Source of the DNA: Crocodylus rhombifer | Taxonomy: Eukaryota; Chordata; Crocodylia; Crocodylidae | Direction: 5' to 3' | DNA length: 64,000 nucleotides | Assembly (NCBI GenBank): GCA_038503035.1 | Contig: JAVSML010024433.1 | Location: 34,910-98,909, forward strand | In this document: positions 21,543 through 33,194 of the stretch, piece after piece | Position numbering within the stretch: position 1 is the stretch's first letter | Layout: every line of letters begins with the position of its first letter | Position numbers and translations under genes: made by a program | The notes under the pieces: generated by a model | Told to the model about the DNA's origin: nothing | Database searches by the model: none | What the model saw: only the letters and a program-made list of their open reading frames with translations

Positions 21543-23010
21543 CAGGGGTTTTCATCCTTTTTTAACAAGTGTACCCCTTCTGCCTCAAAGTTTCCGCTCA
21601 TGTATCCCTTTATATTTACTGTTTTTAAGGGGCGGGGGGGGAGGGGGGCAAACTGAGGCCTCCATGGTGAGGGAGGGAGTGGGTCTGGGGCAGGGGCAGG
21701 GGCAGGGGCAGGCTCTGCACAGCTGGGGCAGAGCATGGGATGGAGCCATGAGTGGTTAATCTAGGGGTCAGGGGGGAAGGGAGCTCCTGCCGCTGCATGT
21801 ACCCCAATGTAGGCCCCTCTGCCTACATACCGGACCAGACTGGGGGATCTCTTTGTCTCTGGACATCTGAGTTCGATAGTACTCTTTATGTTAACAGGTC
21901 ATACATATGCAAATATAAATATACATAGGCATAAGGCATATATGCGCACTCATCTTTGGGGAATTTCCACAAGTCTGGGGTCCTTCTGTGTGCCGTTGCT
22001 GGGTTACAGAATGATGAACAGAGCAAACTTAAGCCGGCTGAAGTTGGTTTGGTGGTCTCCAAACTTACTGTCAATCAAGGGGGGGTTTTCAAGCTTCTGC
22101 TTGTAAAAGGTCATGTTCTGCTTCCCTTTTTTATTTATGGTTGTTTTTCTTACAGTGTAGGGCAGAGGCAGCTGCTGCTGCAGACTGGACTGTGCACCTC
22201 GCTGCCGCTGCCCCAAGAGCCATGTGACGCCATGTGCCTGCTGCCACCAGGCAGGCAGGGGAAAGACATGCACACAGACAGATGCAGACACAGACACCAC
22301 CCCCTTCAGCAGGTAAGTATGTGTGGGGGGAAGGGGTTGTGGGGGGGGCAGATGGACACCCTGGGAAGGGACAGCAGGAAGGTGTGGGGCAGGGGTGAAT
22401 GGGGCCCAGGCCAGGCTGGGTCCTGGGACAATGGGAACCTGGAGGCACATCCAGGGGCTGTCAAGGGAGCGGCTGGGGGCAGGGCGGCTGCCGGGGCCCC
22501 GCTGCCCTGCAGGGAGAGCAACTGCACTGCCAAAAGCACCCCACTGGGCTAGCAGGCCCGGGAGCAGATTAATAATCAGGCACTAATTCAATTTACAATA
22601 ACCACTTTCAGGCACCTGCACAAACATTTGCCCTGCTGCCACACCACCTTCCCACAGCCAGTCGCACATGTGGCTCTGCCAGCTGCTGGTGGCCCTCGTG
22701 CCCAGCCAATAATGTGCTGCTGGGGGTGGGCACAGAACACACTCCTCCTCACTCCCCCCCTCCATTCAGACCCTCATGGCTTGCTGTAAGGGGATAGGGG
22801 CCAATCAGGAGATTGAGCTGGGGTGGGGGAGGGGAGGCACTGCAGCGTGTTCTGTGGGGCTGGTGGTGCCCAGCCTGTCCCTCCCCATCCCTAGGGGAGA
22901 CACCAACACCGTGCCCCGGAGCACGCTCTGTCCCCACCCACCCACGCATACCCCCTGCAACCTTTTTAAGTACCCCTGTGGGTACGTGTACCCCTGGTTG
23001 ACAACCTCTG
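21543..23010. mobile_element. hAT-like element related to the 3800/28184 family
   Basis: Starts CAGGGGTTTTCATCC and its inverted right end starts CAGAGGTTGTCAACC. Both are followed by GTACCCC motifs, as in the elements at 3800 and 28184. Flanking TACCATGG (21535-21542) and TACTGTGG (23011-23018) agree at 6 of 8. The 1.47-kb interior includes GC-rich and G-run tracts without a recognisable gene. Confidence 0.7.
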
Positions 23011-23018
23011 TACTGTGG

Positions 23019-24215
23019 AGTTGCTGATTCAGGTGCAGCAGAGTTCCTGCTGGAAAGCCAGCCTGCCTTGCCTGCCTCCCTGGTCCTTTAAACTTTTCAG
23101 GGAAGTTCACCCTCAGAACATGCATTTGCATACCTGGATTTGTGCTGTTGGTGAGATACCTGTTTCAGGGAGCATCACTCTAGTACCAGCCTCCATTTGC
23201 AGCTGTGCAGCATGTTTGTGCTAGGTTTTATCAATGCAGCATGGGGCCCCACATTAGACAAGTTATGTCCATGTCTCTGTTGTCAAGTAGAGGGAGAAGC
23301 AACTTACAGCAAATACCTTCCTCTGAAAATAACTTGGGGACTCACTTCTGTACAAGTCCTATCGCAGGCACCAAGCAGTCTGTGCTTCAGCTGATATACC
23401 AGTTAAAACACTAAGTACTTTGTGCACATATCCTACTTTCAGTATGTGTTTTATGGAAGTGCCTAGGTGTCCTAATCAGAAGGCCCTGTTGGCCATGGTT
23501 ACTGCTGAAGAGGGTACCTGGCCTATGCCTCTGTCTGCGCATGATATAAAGGTAAGATGTTAGATTTTTTTTTTTTTTTTTTAGGAACCTCCATCTGACA
23601 GATTACATAGCATAGTCAAGAAGAAAAGCTGTGATTCAGACCATACTCATCCAGTTAAAATAAAGCTAAGAAGGAGTTGAGGCTTACATTTGACCAGATG
23701 CCATTACTAAGTAGCCTTGTCTACACTTCTGACTTCTAGGGGTTAAACAGATATCACCTTTGGATCGATCTACATGTGCAGTTAATGGGCCTGAATTTTA
23801 TGTGCAGAAATTTCAGGTACATTAAACAGTCCTGGGGCATGCATCTAAATTTGTGTCCATTGGGAGCTAATCTGCCACAACTGCTGCCTGGCTAAGCCCC
23901 AACTTCTTCAGGGTGAGGAGATCTGTCCCAGATCCAGGGCAGATCCCTCCCAGCTGCAGGGAGATTGGGGTTGGCCCCAATCTGTACACACAACTGGGAG
24001 GGAGATGCCCTGGAGCCAGAAAAGCTCCCCCTACCCTCAGGAGCCCAGGCCTGACCCTCTGTACCCCTTGCCAATCCAGGGCTGGCACCCAGGGGAGCTT
24101 GGAAACCCCCCTGGCTGCTGCAGAGGGAGAGCAGGGAAGGAGTAGCCCTGATACAAAAACACAAAGTGGGTGACAACTTATTAGGGGCTGAGGCATGCAT
24201 GTTCAGGGAGGGTCC
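23019..24215. other. No gene seen
   Basis: Non-coding, with a T-run at about 23563-23582. A patch at 23765-23850 (ATCTACATGTGCAGTTAATG) resembles the MITE group's ends, but I could not find its partner. Confidence 0.4.
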
Positions 24216-24510
24216 CCTGGTTAGTAGAGTAAAGTCCAGAAACTGGGTTCATGGGAAACCAGGAATTGAAACTGGGCTTCACAGTAAACCAGGAGTCACA
24301 GAACCAGGATTCAAGACCACAGTTCAAGGCAAGCTGAAGTCTAAGCTGAAGTTCAGGATAAACCAGGAGTTAAAGCTCTGAGTAAGCCAGGAGCTTGCTC
24401 AAGAGTCAGGGAAAGCCAGGAGCCAAGGCAGAGTTAGAGGCAAATCACTAGCGTAAACCAGAGTCAAGGTAAACCAGGTTCAAAGCCAGGAGTTAAACCT
24501 GAAACTGTAA
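24216..24510. repeat. Degenerate repeat field, AAACCAGGAGTCA-type unit
   Basis: A dozen or more diverged copies of a roughly 20-30-base unit built around AAACCAGGAGT and AAGTCCAGGA. A similar field lies at 49890-50180, so this may be the internal part of a dispersed element. Confidence 0.65.
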
Positions 24511-24847
24511 AAAAGCTCATGACCATATAAGCTTTGCTTGACAGGCACAAACACTGGGTGAACCTCAAAAGACTTCTGGGATGGGCAGTGGGCAGTCACC
24601 CCTTGTCTCTGCCACTTCATAAACCCCAGTTCCTATCAGGCCTGGGAGTGGTGGGAGCTTTGGCAAGCCCTCCCACACACTGACGCTTTGCTTGCTGTGC
24701 TGCATGACCCTGGTCATTTTAAGTGCTTTGGGAGGTGAGAATTGCACAACCAGTAGGACTTGTACTAACTAAACAGCTTCACTGATGATTTAGAAGTTGC
24801 TCCCTTTCTTCTCTCTTCACTCAGTGTCATACATTGTTTTACAATAC
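24511..24847. other. Flank of the repeat field, nothing definite
   Basis: Weak similarity to the sequence following the second field at 50180-50400 (both contain ACTTTGGG/GCTTTGGG and AATGAATTGC/AGAATTGC patches) suggests it belongs to the same dispersed element. No gene. Confidence 0.35.
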
Positions 24848-25016
24848 AATTCCAAGGGAAGTGGTGCTGGCTCGTACCATGGGTGTCTTTAAGAGAAGGC
24901 TTGATGCCTACCTCGCTGGGATCATTTGAGCCCAGTTTTTTCTCCTGCCCTGGCAGGTGGTCGGATTTGAAGATCTACAAGGTCCCTTCCGACCTACTTC
25001 TATGATTCTATGAATA
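24848..25016 (+). mobile_element. CR1 3' end fragment
   Basis: Last codons of ORF2 (LAGII-like) and UTR, ending in the classic TTCTATGATTCTATGA tail. About 170 bp. Confidence 0.85.
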
Positions 25017-25305
25017 CACTGCCTTTACCTTTTCCTATTGTCTTGTTTGTATGGGAGTAAAAGCCATTGCATCACTGTCCCACAGGTGGTAGAGAAAGGG
25101 TGACTGCAGGACCCACAGGGTTAGGCCAACAGAGCTGGTATGGAGCTCCCAGAGCCCTCAGGACAAAGGGGTGGGATGGGGGTCAGGTAAACCACCAACT
25201 CCTCAGTAGCAGTGACAAAGTGATTAGAAACCACCTATTCACAAGAAAAAGGGGTCAGATGGGGTTTTGGGCAAGCCACTGTACTCCTCTGTGCAATGCC
25301 TAGTG

Positions 25306-25587
25306 CAGGGGTCAGCAACCCCCTGCATGCATGCCGAGCATGGCATGCAAGGCCATTTTGCTCAGCACACCACCATCAACCTGGGCTCTAAGCAGCTGCT
25401 GCCAGCCATGGAGCCCATGCTGCTCCCAGCAAGCCCTGCTGCAAGCAGACTGGGCCCCGTGGGCTGGCTGCATCTGGGAGGCTGCAAACAGCTGCTCTGG
25501 GCTCCAGCATGTCAGCACTCCAGCACCTTCCAAGGTAAACGTTGTGGTTTTTTCAGCACTCCAGCCAAAAAATGTTACCTACCCCTG
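25306..25587 (+). mobile_element. Short hAT element, perfect 8-bp duplication
   Basis: 282-bp non-autonomous copy flanked by GCCTAGTG at 25298-25305 and 25588-25595, exact. Ends CAGGGGTCAGCAACCCC and, inverted, CAGGGGTAGGTAACA. Shares the AGGCCATTTTGCTCAGCA block with the copies at 16017 and 46429, all in the same orientation. Confidence 0.93.
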
Positions 25588-25789
25588 GCCTAGTGCTTTA
25601 TCTTGAAGTCTGGGCATGAAAGCCAGGTAAAACAGGGAGGGCCTCTGTAGCTGGGAACCAGCTACTGCTGTGTGAGGGGGGTGTTAATGAGGCGTTAATT
25701 AAGTTATCTTAGTCTTCCAAGAGGGACCCATGGTAAAGTGAAGGTCCAATGATCATTACAGATATGCCTTCATAAAGTATTGGCCCATT

Positions 25790-26165
25790 AATTGACAATG
25801 TGACAGTATGATGAAGCTGCAAAAAAGGCTAACAGTTTTGGGCTGCATCAATACAAACAAAATGCCATGTTCTGCTTGCAGAAAAGACTCATAAGCAGGG
25901 ACATGATAGCACTCTTCAAATATCTAAAGGGCTACCATAAAGAAGGAAAACAACTTACCTCCATTGCTTTGTATAGCAGGATGGCTTGAAGTTGCAGCAA
26001 AGTAGGTTTAGACTGGATATCAGGAAAAACTTCCTTGTTGAAACAGTGAGGCAGTGGAATCGGCTGCCTAGGGAAGTTGTGGCATCTCAATCACTGGAGG
26101 TATTCAAGAAGCATTGGATAAGCATTAACCAGGGATGATTTGGGAGTAGCAATACCTGGAATGCA
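25790..26165 (+). mobile_element. Old CR1 fragment
   Basis: Decayed RT C-terminal sequence. [13 protein letters not shown] and [22 protein letters not shown] peptides can be read across frame breaks. No poly-repeat tail left. Confidence 0.75.
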
Positions 26166-26529
26166 CTGTAAAAATCAACAGTTGGAAGATCATGAGAAGA
26201 GATCTGCAGTTCAGCAGGTGAATATCAGGAAGCATAGCTCCACAACCAGCTTAGTTATGGACTAACACTAAGACTTAGTTATGAAACAAGACAGGGCCAG
26301 AGGCCCAGAACCCAAGGAAGGTTGAAGCCCCAACAAATGTTTTGAGGCCTGAGAGGGCCAAGCTTTAGTGGTGGGGCTGGGTGACTCCTCTAAAGTGATA
26401 CTGGAACAAGGAGCATAGTTCAGGGGCTGGAACCCAAGTGCAGGAGTGTAGAAGGTAATAGCTTGCCTGTTTAGGATCATGGGGCCAGTTGACAGGGATG
26501 ATTGGCTAGTCTTAGAGGAAGTTAAAAAC

Positions 26530-26652
26530 TCCCAGAGCCAACCCCCTTAAGTCTTTAATTCAGACTAAATAACCCTATTTTTTCAGCCTTACCTCACAAA
26601 TCATGCTTCCCAAGCCTCTAATCACTTTTGTTGTTCTCCTCTGGACTCATAG
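26530..26652 (-). mobile_element. Old CR1 fragment, minus strand
   Basis: Minus strand carries the CR1 block around VQRRTTKVIRGLG in degraded form, closely parallel to 27840-27960. Short and diverged. Confidence 0.55.
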
Positions 26653-27480
26653 TGAGAGAAAGGGGAAGGCTGAGGTGCCCAGGACTAAGCACAGGGCAGG
26701 GTTGCACTCTCAGGGTCTGAGGACCACAGATTTTGGTTTATCTGTTTATTGTTTTGCCATTGGTTTGTTTGATTGTTTATGTTTTCTGTGGGGACAAGTT
26801 TGTCCCAGGAAAAATAAACTGCCTGGTGACAGGAATGTCAGCCTGCTACAGATACCATATACCATCTACAAGGCATGGGTGTGGCTATGGGGAAAGGAGA
26901 CTGTACACATAGCCCCTAAGGTGCCTGATGTCCTAGGCCACCAAAAGGACCAGAAGGGCTGCAACTGATTGCTGGAGCGGCAAATTTGCAGTGCGCTGGA
27001 CCCACTCTGGGCCATCAGGGCATCCTCCCAAACCCTTTCAGCAACATCAAAGTATAGCAGGTGAAATAACAGGGAAAGGCACTGGGAGGGGTCAGAGTGA
27101 GCAGGAGCTGCATACCCGCCAGGGGTGCATCATGGCACCAATGGGCCATTGGTCCTGTGACACTTTCTCAGAAGTATTCAGTGTTGGCTGCAGTCAAGGC
27201 TGAGGATTTTGTGGAGGATGTACTGCTGCTCCAGCTGGAATTAAACCTGGAGGCTCTCAGTTAGAGGGTTTGCCCTCTGCTCAGGGTCAAATCAAATGCA
27301 TGATTGGGATCACAAAGGAATTTTACCCCATGATCAGATGGGGGTATGGAGCAGTAGGAGCTATGGCATTTTTTCTTGCATTGCTCAAATGTCATTTAGC
27401 AACACTTGCAGAAATGGGACACTGACAGCCTTTGTCCTCCTGATTGACCTGTGTCAGGTTAGGGTGCTCTTGGTGTTTTG
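26653..27480. other. No gene seen
   Basis: Non-coding. The 121-residue plus-strand open frame at 26603-26968 has no domain that I recognise and no coding-like context. Confidence 0.4.
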
Positions 27481-27645
27481 GAGCAATGTGCCTTGTAGTT
27501 GTGTGTCTTGATTGATTGTGTAGTTTTAAGAATAGGTTAGACAAGGACTTGTACGGGATCGTTTGGACAAGGATGATCCTGCCTTGAACAGGGAGTTGGA
27601 CTAGATGACCTCTGGAGGGCCCTACTTTTCTATGATTCCCTGATT
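27481..27645 (+). mobile_element. CR1 3' tail fragment
   Basis: Reads GGGAGTTGGACTAGATGACC, then a GGGCCCTACTTTTCTATGATT end, the typical CR1 3' terminus. Confidence 0.85.
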
Positions 27646-27779
27646 TTACATCAGTAGTGGGTGAGCTAGGTGTAGGCCAGGGGAAGCAGACCCAAGGTGG
27701 AACGGGTGACTCTAACTGAGGATTTCCAAACTTTGAAATATTGGGTGGATTTTGCTCCTGGTCCTGTTCCCTATGGCAA

Positions 27780-28175
27780 CAGAGAAACGCCTTTCTCCAG
27801 CATCTCTATAATCACTCTTCAGGTATTTGAATACTGCTATCAACCCCCCTCGAGTCTTTTCTTCAGACTAAATAACCAAGTTGTTTTCAACCTTTCCTCA
27901 TAAATCATCCTTCCCAGGCCTCTAATCACTTTTGTTGCTCTCTCCTGGACTTGTTCCAGTCTATCCACATCTTTCTTGAAGCGTGGGGCCCAAATGAGGT
28001 TGCACCAATGCTGAATAAAGAGGAAGAACCTCTTCCTTTTATTTACAAATGACACTTCTGTTAACTCAACCCAGTATACAGTTGGCCTTTTTTTTTTTGC
28101 AACAAGAGCACACTGTTGGCTCAGATTCAGCTTATGGTCCACTGTAACCTCCAGGTCCTTCTCTGCAGTACTGCA
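27780..28175 (-). mobile_element. CR1 LINE, 3' coding part of a split minus-strand copy
   Basis: Minus-strand translation gives STAEKDLEVTVDHKLNLSQQ, then FKKDVDRLEQVQERATKVIRG and MIYEERLKT in broken frames. The copy is interrupted by a hAT element at 28184 and continues at 28668. Confidence 0.85.
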
Positions 28176-28183
28176 GCCTAGAC

Positions 28184-28659
28184 AAGTGTTTCTCAACCAT
28201 TTAAGTAGCAAGTACCCCCTAACTTTGGAAAATTTTAATAAGTACCCCAACGCTCAATTTTCCAGGGGATTTTATATTTACAGACTAATGTGTGCCATAT
28301 GTTGGAGAAAGGGCTGTGTACATAAGGCTGCGGTATGACAGATGTCTTATCTGGTGTGGGTAGGGTTGCTACCTTTTACACTGGGGTGCACAACTCGAGT
28401 ATGTACCTGGGCTAAAGGTGTTGTTGGCCAAAGCTAGGAGGGCTGAACCCGGTGCTGTGCAAAGCGTGGCATGTCAAATTATTACTGGGGAATTTAAAGT
28501 GCCACACTGTGCCAATTTTTTGCCATAGTTTTGAAAGGAGGAAGGGGCAAGAGAGAAAGGAAAAGAGGGTGAGAGAGAGAGTATTGGGGTACCTGCATAC
28601 CCCCTGCCTGTGTCTTGTGTACCCCCAGGGGTATCCGTACCACCGGTTGAGAAACTATG
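28184..28659 (-). mobile_element. Non-autonomous hAT element inside a CR1
   Basis: A 476-bp copy of the 3800-4252 family in reverse orientation. Flanked by GCCTAGAC (28176-28183) and GCCTAAAC (28660-28667), 7 of 8. Ends AAGTGTTTCTCAACC and, inverted, CATAGTTTCTCAACC. The CR1 on either side is collinear, so the hAT is the younger insertion. Confidence 0.92.
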
Positions 28660-28667
28660 GCCTAAAC

Positions 28668-29560
28668 AGTTGTTCCCCAGTCTGTATTTCTGCATGCAAT
28701 TATTCTGTCCCAAGTGCAGGACTTTGCATTTGTCCTTGTTGAATTTCATCTGGTTAACTGTGGACCATTTCTTCAATTTATCCAAGTCATTCTGGATCCT
28801 GACTCTATCCCCTAGAGTGCCTGAAACTCCACCTAGCTTGGTGACATTAGACAATACTGAACCCAGGACAGACTCCTGAAGAGCCCTACTTGATACCTCC
28901 TCCCAACTAAACATTGAGCCATGGATAACAACTTGATGAGTTCAATGACTCAACCAGTTATGTATTCAGCGTACAGTATTTCATCTAGTCGGGATTTCCT
29001 TACCTTGTTAATGAGAGTGTTGTGGGAAACAGTGTCAAAAGCCTTGCTAAAATCAAGGTATATCACATTCACTGCTTTTTGCCACCCCCCTCATCCAAGG
29101 GTCTGTCACCTAATTATTGAAGGAAATTAGGTTAATTAGACAAAACTTGATCTTGTCCTTCCTGAAAACTTTACACCCACCAATGATTGTACTTCAGTCA
29201 AATGAACTATCTTACCATGTCTCTGTAATACCAATTATATCATAATTTCTCAATTGTACTAGGGCATCAATTCTTTCTTTTTATTCCCCATGCCTAACAC
29301 ATTGGCATATAAACACTTCAGGTATCTAACTGGTAGTCCTATCTTCTCCCCGAGAACACTGATAAGGCTTCTAGTACTGCTTCCCCTTACTAAGCTTTTT
29401 ATCCAGGTCCAAGGTTCTTTACTTACCTCTGAGGTTTTGTCGCCATCCCCAGTGAAGCCTTCTTCACTAAGTTAGCAAGCCTGTCACAAAGACACTCTTT
29501 CCTGTCTCTGTCAGATGGACCCCATCTCTCTCCAGTCATTCTTCTTCTTAAACCACATTC
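28668..29560 (-). mobile_element. CR1 LINE, RT and endonuclease parts with internal deletion
   Basis: On the minus strand the copy begins with endonuclease-domain sequence (CLYANVLGMGNKKKELDALV, then LRNYDIIGITETW). Near 29120 it jumps directly to the RT fingers (LINLISF), followed by motif-A remnants. Motif B is degraded (ALQESVLGSVLS at about 28875), and a FNKDKCKVLHLGQNN block lies near 28690. The stretch normally joining endonuclease to RT is deleted. Multiple stops. Confidence 0.8.
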
Positions 29561-30009
29561 CTGTTGGTAAAACACCCTGTGCTCTGTTATAGTGCTATAC
29601 TAGAATAAGTGTAAATATGTAAATAAAAAGGCGTTTATTGAAATAATAATGGCAGTACTTGTCCCATGTGCAAAAGCCCTGAATGTAAGAAAGGAGCTGC
29701 TTTGTGAGATTTGGGATGATGAGAGAGACTAGAGAGAGGATGATCCTAGTCACAGGCCTACCTGGAGACAATGATTTTATGCTGGTCATTTTGTACTTGA
29801 AACTGAGACAGGAGTACAATTTAACAGCTACAGTCATGACTGAGTAGGCCTATTTAGGATCTACTCTGCTCACTCATCACCACCTCACTCTGCTCGTAAG
29901 GAGAGGGCTAGAAAAAGTACTGTAAACATAGTCTGTCCCATTTTCACTTGACTGGAAAACTGCATTCAGTGAGTGGTTTCACTCTATCTGTGGACCAAAT
30001 AAAGTAATG
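29561..30009. other. No recognisable feature
   Basis: AT-rich non-coding sequence before the LINE at 30010. Confidence 0.4.
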
Positions 30010-30735
30010 GAGTTTGGAACTTGGAAAATCATTATTCTGATGGACAACCTTAACAGTGACCAACCAAAGTGAAGGACAGTACCCATGGCCAGAGAACTTG
30101 CCCAATTTTATATTGACAGTGCTGCACTTAGTTACCCTAGATGAGCAGACAAGGGGCAGCTCACAGAGCAAGGTAGTGGCTACACCTTTTTTTGGAAAGG
30201 AAGAGCTGAAAAAGACAGACACATCCATAACCTTGGTTTTGCAATCAAGACTAAGATCCAACAGCCAAGCCAAGACTAAGATCCAAGTAACAACTCATAT
30301 CATAGTGTCTGGTTGGCATCAATGAGCGTGTCATGACTCGTCTCTGACTGACCAACAGACAACGTGCAATAGTTATCAGTGCATACACCTTAATGCAGAT
30401 GACAAAACAGGAATTCTGTTTTAAACTCAATCAAGTCAAAGAAGATAATACAATTTTTCTTGGTGGTTTTAATGCTAGGGTGGGCAGGGCTCTGATCTAT
30501 AGAAGGGAATATTTGGAAAGGAAAGGGTGGGAAAGTCACCTCAAATGGAGTTCTTTTCCTACAAGTGGCAGGAGGCCAAAGCAAAGGAGTCTCAAAAGTT
30601 TGCCAACCACCATGACATGCAGTTTCTTCAGCACAGTCAAAGCTATCTATTGGGGTGCATTGATATATCGAAGTCTATTGTATCAGCACTGATAAAAGGA
30701 GAAATTACATTATTGGCTCTCGGCTTTTTTTGGTC
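30010..30735 (+). mobile_element. RTE-like LINE, piece 1: endonuclease and linker
   Basis: Across frame breaks the plus strand reads LMDNLNSDQPK (frame-corrected), ARELAQFYIDSAALSY, GQLTEQGSGYTFFWKGRAEK, GFAIKTKI, NERVMTRL, VISAYTLM and GGFNARVG. These are the blocks of an apurinic-type endonuclease from a non-LTR retrotransposon of the kind often annotated as craniofacial development protein 2-like. The linker around ESQKFANHHDMQF and SALIKGEITLL follows at 30590-30720. It is then cut off and the element resumes at about 33195. The clade (RTE) is my best reading. Class and order of domains are secure. Confidence 0.75.
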
Positions 30736-31430
30736 ATTGTAGCCAATAATTACAGCCGTGTGCCTGGAGCACCCTGGTGAGTGTAGTCTGGTCCCTGCAG
30801 CCCACTGCTGGCTTGAGCCCATGGCAGGCTAAAGGTCCTGGTGAGCAGCAGGAGGGGGCACTGGGGAACGGTTATAGGGCACCACACTCAGCAACAAGGG
30901 GACGGTTACAGGATCCTGCTGCTGCTGCCATAGCGACACTGTGCATGCAGCAGTGGCCTGAGCACTGGGGCTGCTGTGGAGACGTTGGGCTGTGCACAAG
31001 TTGGGTAAATTGCCACATAAGGGACATTCTGCTTTGCCAGATACCAGGCACCTTTGCAAGAGCAGCTTCTCCCAGGTGGCTATGGAAGCTCACTAGTGCT
31101 GAGGCAGTGGCATGCTCTGGGGCTCCAAATGCACTTGGTGCCACTGTCTTCATGAGGTTCCACCCATACTGCCTGGAACAGGCACAGGATACATGGGAAG
31201 CAGGGCTGTGGGTAGGAGCCATGGACGAGGTGGGAACTTGCATGGGAATAAAGTTGTCATCGCCTTCCTCATTGAGGGCTGAAGCAGGCAGAAGTTGTGT
31301 GTGTGTGTGTATGTGTGTATATGTGTGTGTTATAAATGCAAAAAAAGGTTTATTTATGTCACTAATTTAAAATGCCTTGCACTATTACTAAATATCAGTT
31401 ATCTGATCAGCATTGTGCAATATGGTTGCG
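30736..31430. other. Unassigned tract inserted into the LINE
   Basis: Sits between the LINE's linker and the LTR at 31431. GC-rich to 31280, then a GT repeat. The 197-residue open frame here has no domain I recognise. It could be flanking DNA carried in or a separate element. Confidence 0.35.
31291..31331. repeat. (GT)n microsatellite
   Basis: GTGTGTGTGTGTGTATGTGT-type run of about 40 bases with TAT interruptions. Confidence 0.95.
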
Positions 31431-31483
31431 TGGTGGACTTACCGATGCAGCCCGGCCCGCCTGGGTTCAGAGAATCTCTGTTG

Positions 31484-31510
31484 TGATTGGTGGAGCACAT
31501 CCACCAATCA
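31484..31510 (+). promoter_or_regulatory. Inverted CCAAT-box pair in the LTR
   Basis: TGATTGGTGGA and TCCACCAATCA form a perfect 11-bp inverted repeat around GCACA, presenting a CCAAT box on each strand about 115-140 bases upstream of the TATA-like site. The second LTR copy keeps both ATTGG and CAATCA with a changed spacer. Confidence 0.6.
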
Positions 31511-32911
31511 GGTAATTGCTGGGAGGGGCTTTCCCTGCCCCCTGCCTGGGGTGGGTGGTATGGGGATGAAGAGCTCTGGACCTGATTGAAGGCTAAACTT
31601 TGCAGGTCTGGCATCCTGTGGAGTAAATAAAAGGAGCAACCCAGCACACGGCAGATGTGTTGAGGGACAGAGAAGAGAGAGGGTCAAAGAAGAGCTGGTA
31701 TGGGCAGGCCAGCAGGGTGGTTCCAGTTGCCCTGAGGAGCTCCTGGAAGATGTCTTGCCGGACCTGGAGTGGTGGACGGCATCCGTCCCTGGAGGTGCAT
31801 GGGGCAAGACCCTGGGAGCTGCGTGAGGCAGCTTGGATCTCCAACCACTTGGTGCACTCAGCGGTACATGAAGCCCAGACCCTGGGAGCAGCATGAGGCC
31901 ACTTGGGTCTGCAACCCCTGGCACGTGGCCAGGAAACCTGGTGCAGACAGCCCTGCATGAAGGGTCCCTATGGACTGAGACCCTGGGAGCTGCACAAGGC
32001 GGCTCAGCTCTGTAAAATCCCTCCCCCCAGAAGTGCGGCCAGGATCCAGAGCTGGTAGCGCAGTGTGCCGCAATCCAGCAGGACCCAGACTGCCGCACAA
32101 GGCAGCTCGGGTCCATCCTTTCCTAACATGTGGCCAGGATACCCACGCGCACTCGGTGCACAGGTAGTCCCAGGCAGGGACCTAGGCCTCAGAGCTGCAG
32201 AAGGTGACCCAAACCCCCAACAGTGAGCAGTGTGCAGAACCCTTGGTGCCCGGAGCGGGGCACAGGCAATGAGGGGATAGGCGGCTCTGCAGAAGCCAGA
32301 GGCCTGTGTCTGCATCAGCAGGAGGAACCCCCAGCTGGGGTAACACGGACCCCACCTCACACAGAGCAGCTTTGAGTTATTGGTTCCCACAGGGGAGGCA
32401 GGCCTTGGAGGGGACTAACAGACTGAGAGAAGAGGCCCAGTCAGGCCCAAGAGGCTGGGAGCATTAGGGACTTGCTCCTTCCCCCTGCCCCCCTTCTCCC
32501 TTTGGGAGTGGCATCAAGGCTCCCAGGGTGACACCAGGGAGTTGGTACGCTCAGGGGTGGTGACACTGTATGTGTGTGCACCTCATATTTTGTATTTTAA
32601 TGTGATTTGTTATTTAACCCTTGTATATGGTATATATAGGTACCTGTTTCATTCAATTCCTTCTTAGTACTCTCCTTGTGGTTTGATAAGATTCATTGCT
32701 GATTGCCTATATTTTAACTGTTTTATAGGCTTACTCGTGCTTACCTATTTCAGACCAGTTACTTGCCTATGCTGGGCCCTGGGCCTGTGGCTGGTGATAT
32801 AATCTCCTGGACACTAATCATAGGATATAATCTCCTATGTAGAGCATATATTGTATATATTCAATAATAATATTCTGTTTGGATTTTGTATATATTTATA
32901 ATTGTATATTA

Positions 32912-32917
32912 AATAAA
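32912..32917 (+). terminator. Polyadenylation signal AATAAA of the LTR
   Basis: AATAAA within the AT-rich 3' part of the LTR. The second copy has AATAAA at the equivalent place on its strand (53447-53452). Confidence 0.5.
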
Positions 32918-33194
32918 TCTGTGTGTAGTTAAGCCATTTTTTGTCCTGGCCTGATTGATTCTATAGAGAATAGAGGGATCTGGGCAATATCACAGATCCC
33001 CCTCATAGCACACCTGCCTGGCCACCCGTCCTTTCTAATTGGAGAAGAGAGCACAGACTTGGGTGCACCTGGATTACAGTTGGTTAATCATTGGCTATTG
33101 GTATCAGCCAAGCAAATCTCTATCAGAGAACCCCTGCTATCTATGGGTCAAGCACACATGGAGTTATCCTTCTGAAATTTTAAGATGGAATAAC

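Larger units (their letters stand above)
31431..33078 (+). mobile_element. Long terminal repeat (solo), copy 1
   Basis: About 1.65 kb beginning TGGTGGACTTACCGATGCAG and ending CACCTGGATTACA. It matches, end to end and in order, the minus-strand copy at 53287-54867: start motif GACTTACCGATnCAGCCC, the CCAAT palindrome, GCAGGTCTG, a repeated GACCCTGGGAGC module, an AT-rich 3' part, and TTCCTGGCCTGA. It has TG...CA ends, a TATA-like AAATAAAAGG at about 31625 and an AATAAA at 32912. No internal retroviral genes adjoin it, so it is a solo LTR. Target duplication is not clear (GTTG on both sides at best). Confidence 0.7.

Noticed and set aside
23765..23850. Another palindromic MITE
   Set aside because: One end resembles the MITE group (ATCTACATGTGCAGTTAATG), but no convincing partner end was found.
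24216..24510. CRISPR-like array
   Set aside because: Units are degenerate, spacers are not unique and regular, and the DNA is clearly vertebrate.
30777..31370. 197-codon open frame as a possible gene
   Set aside because: No domain, ends in a GT microsatellite, and lies in sequence inserted between two parts of a LINE.
31508..32116. 202-codon minus-strand frame
   Set aside because: It is antisense to the LTR. The equivalent frames in the second LTR copy differ, so there is no conserved protein.
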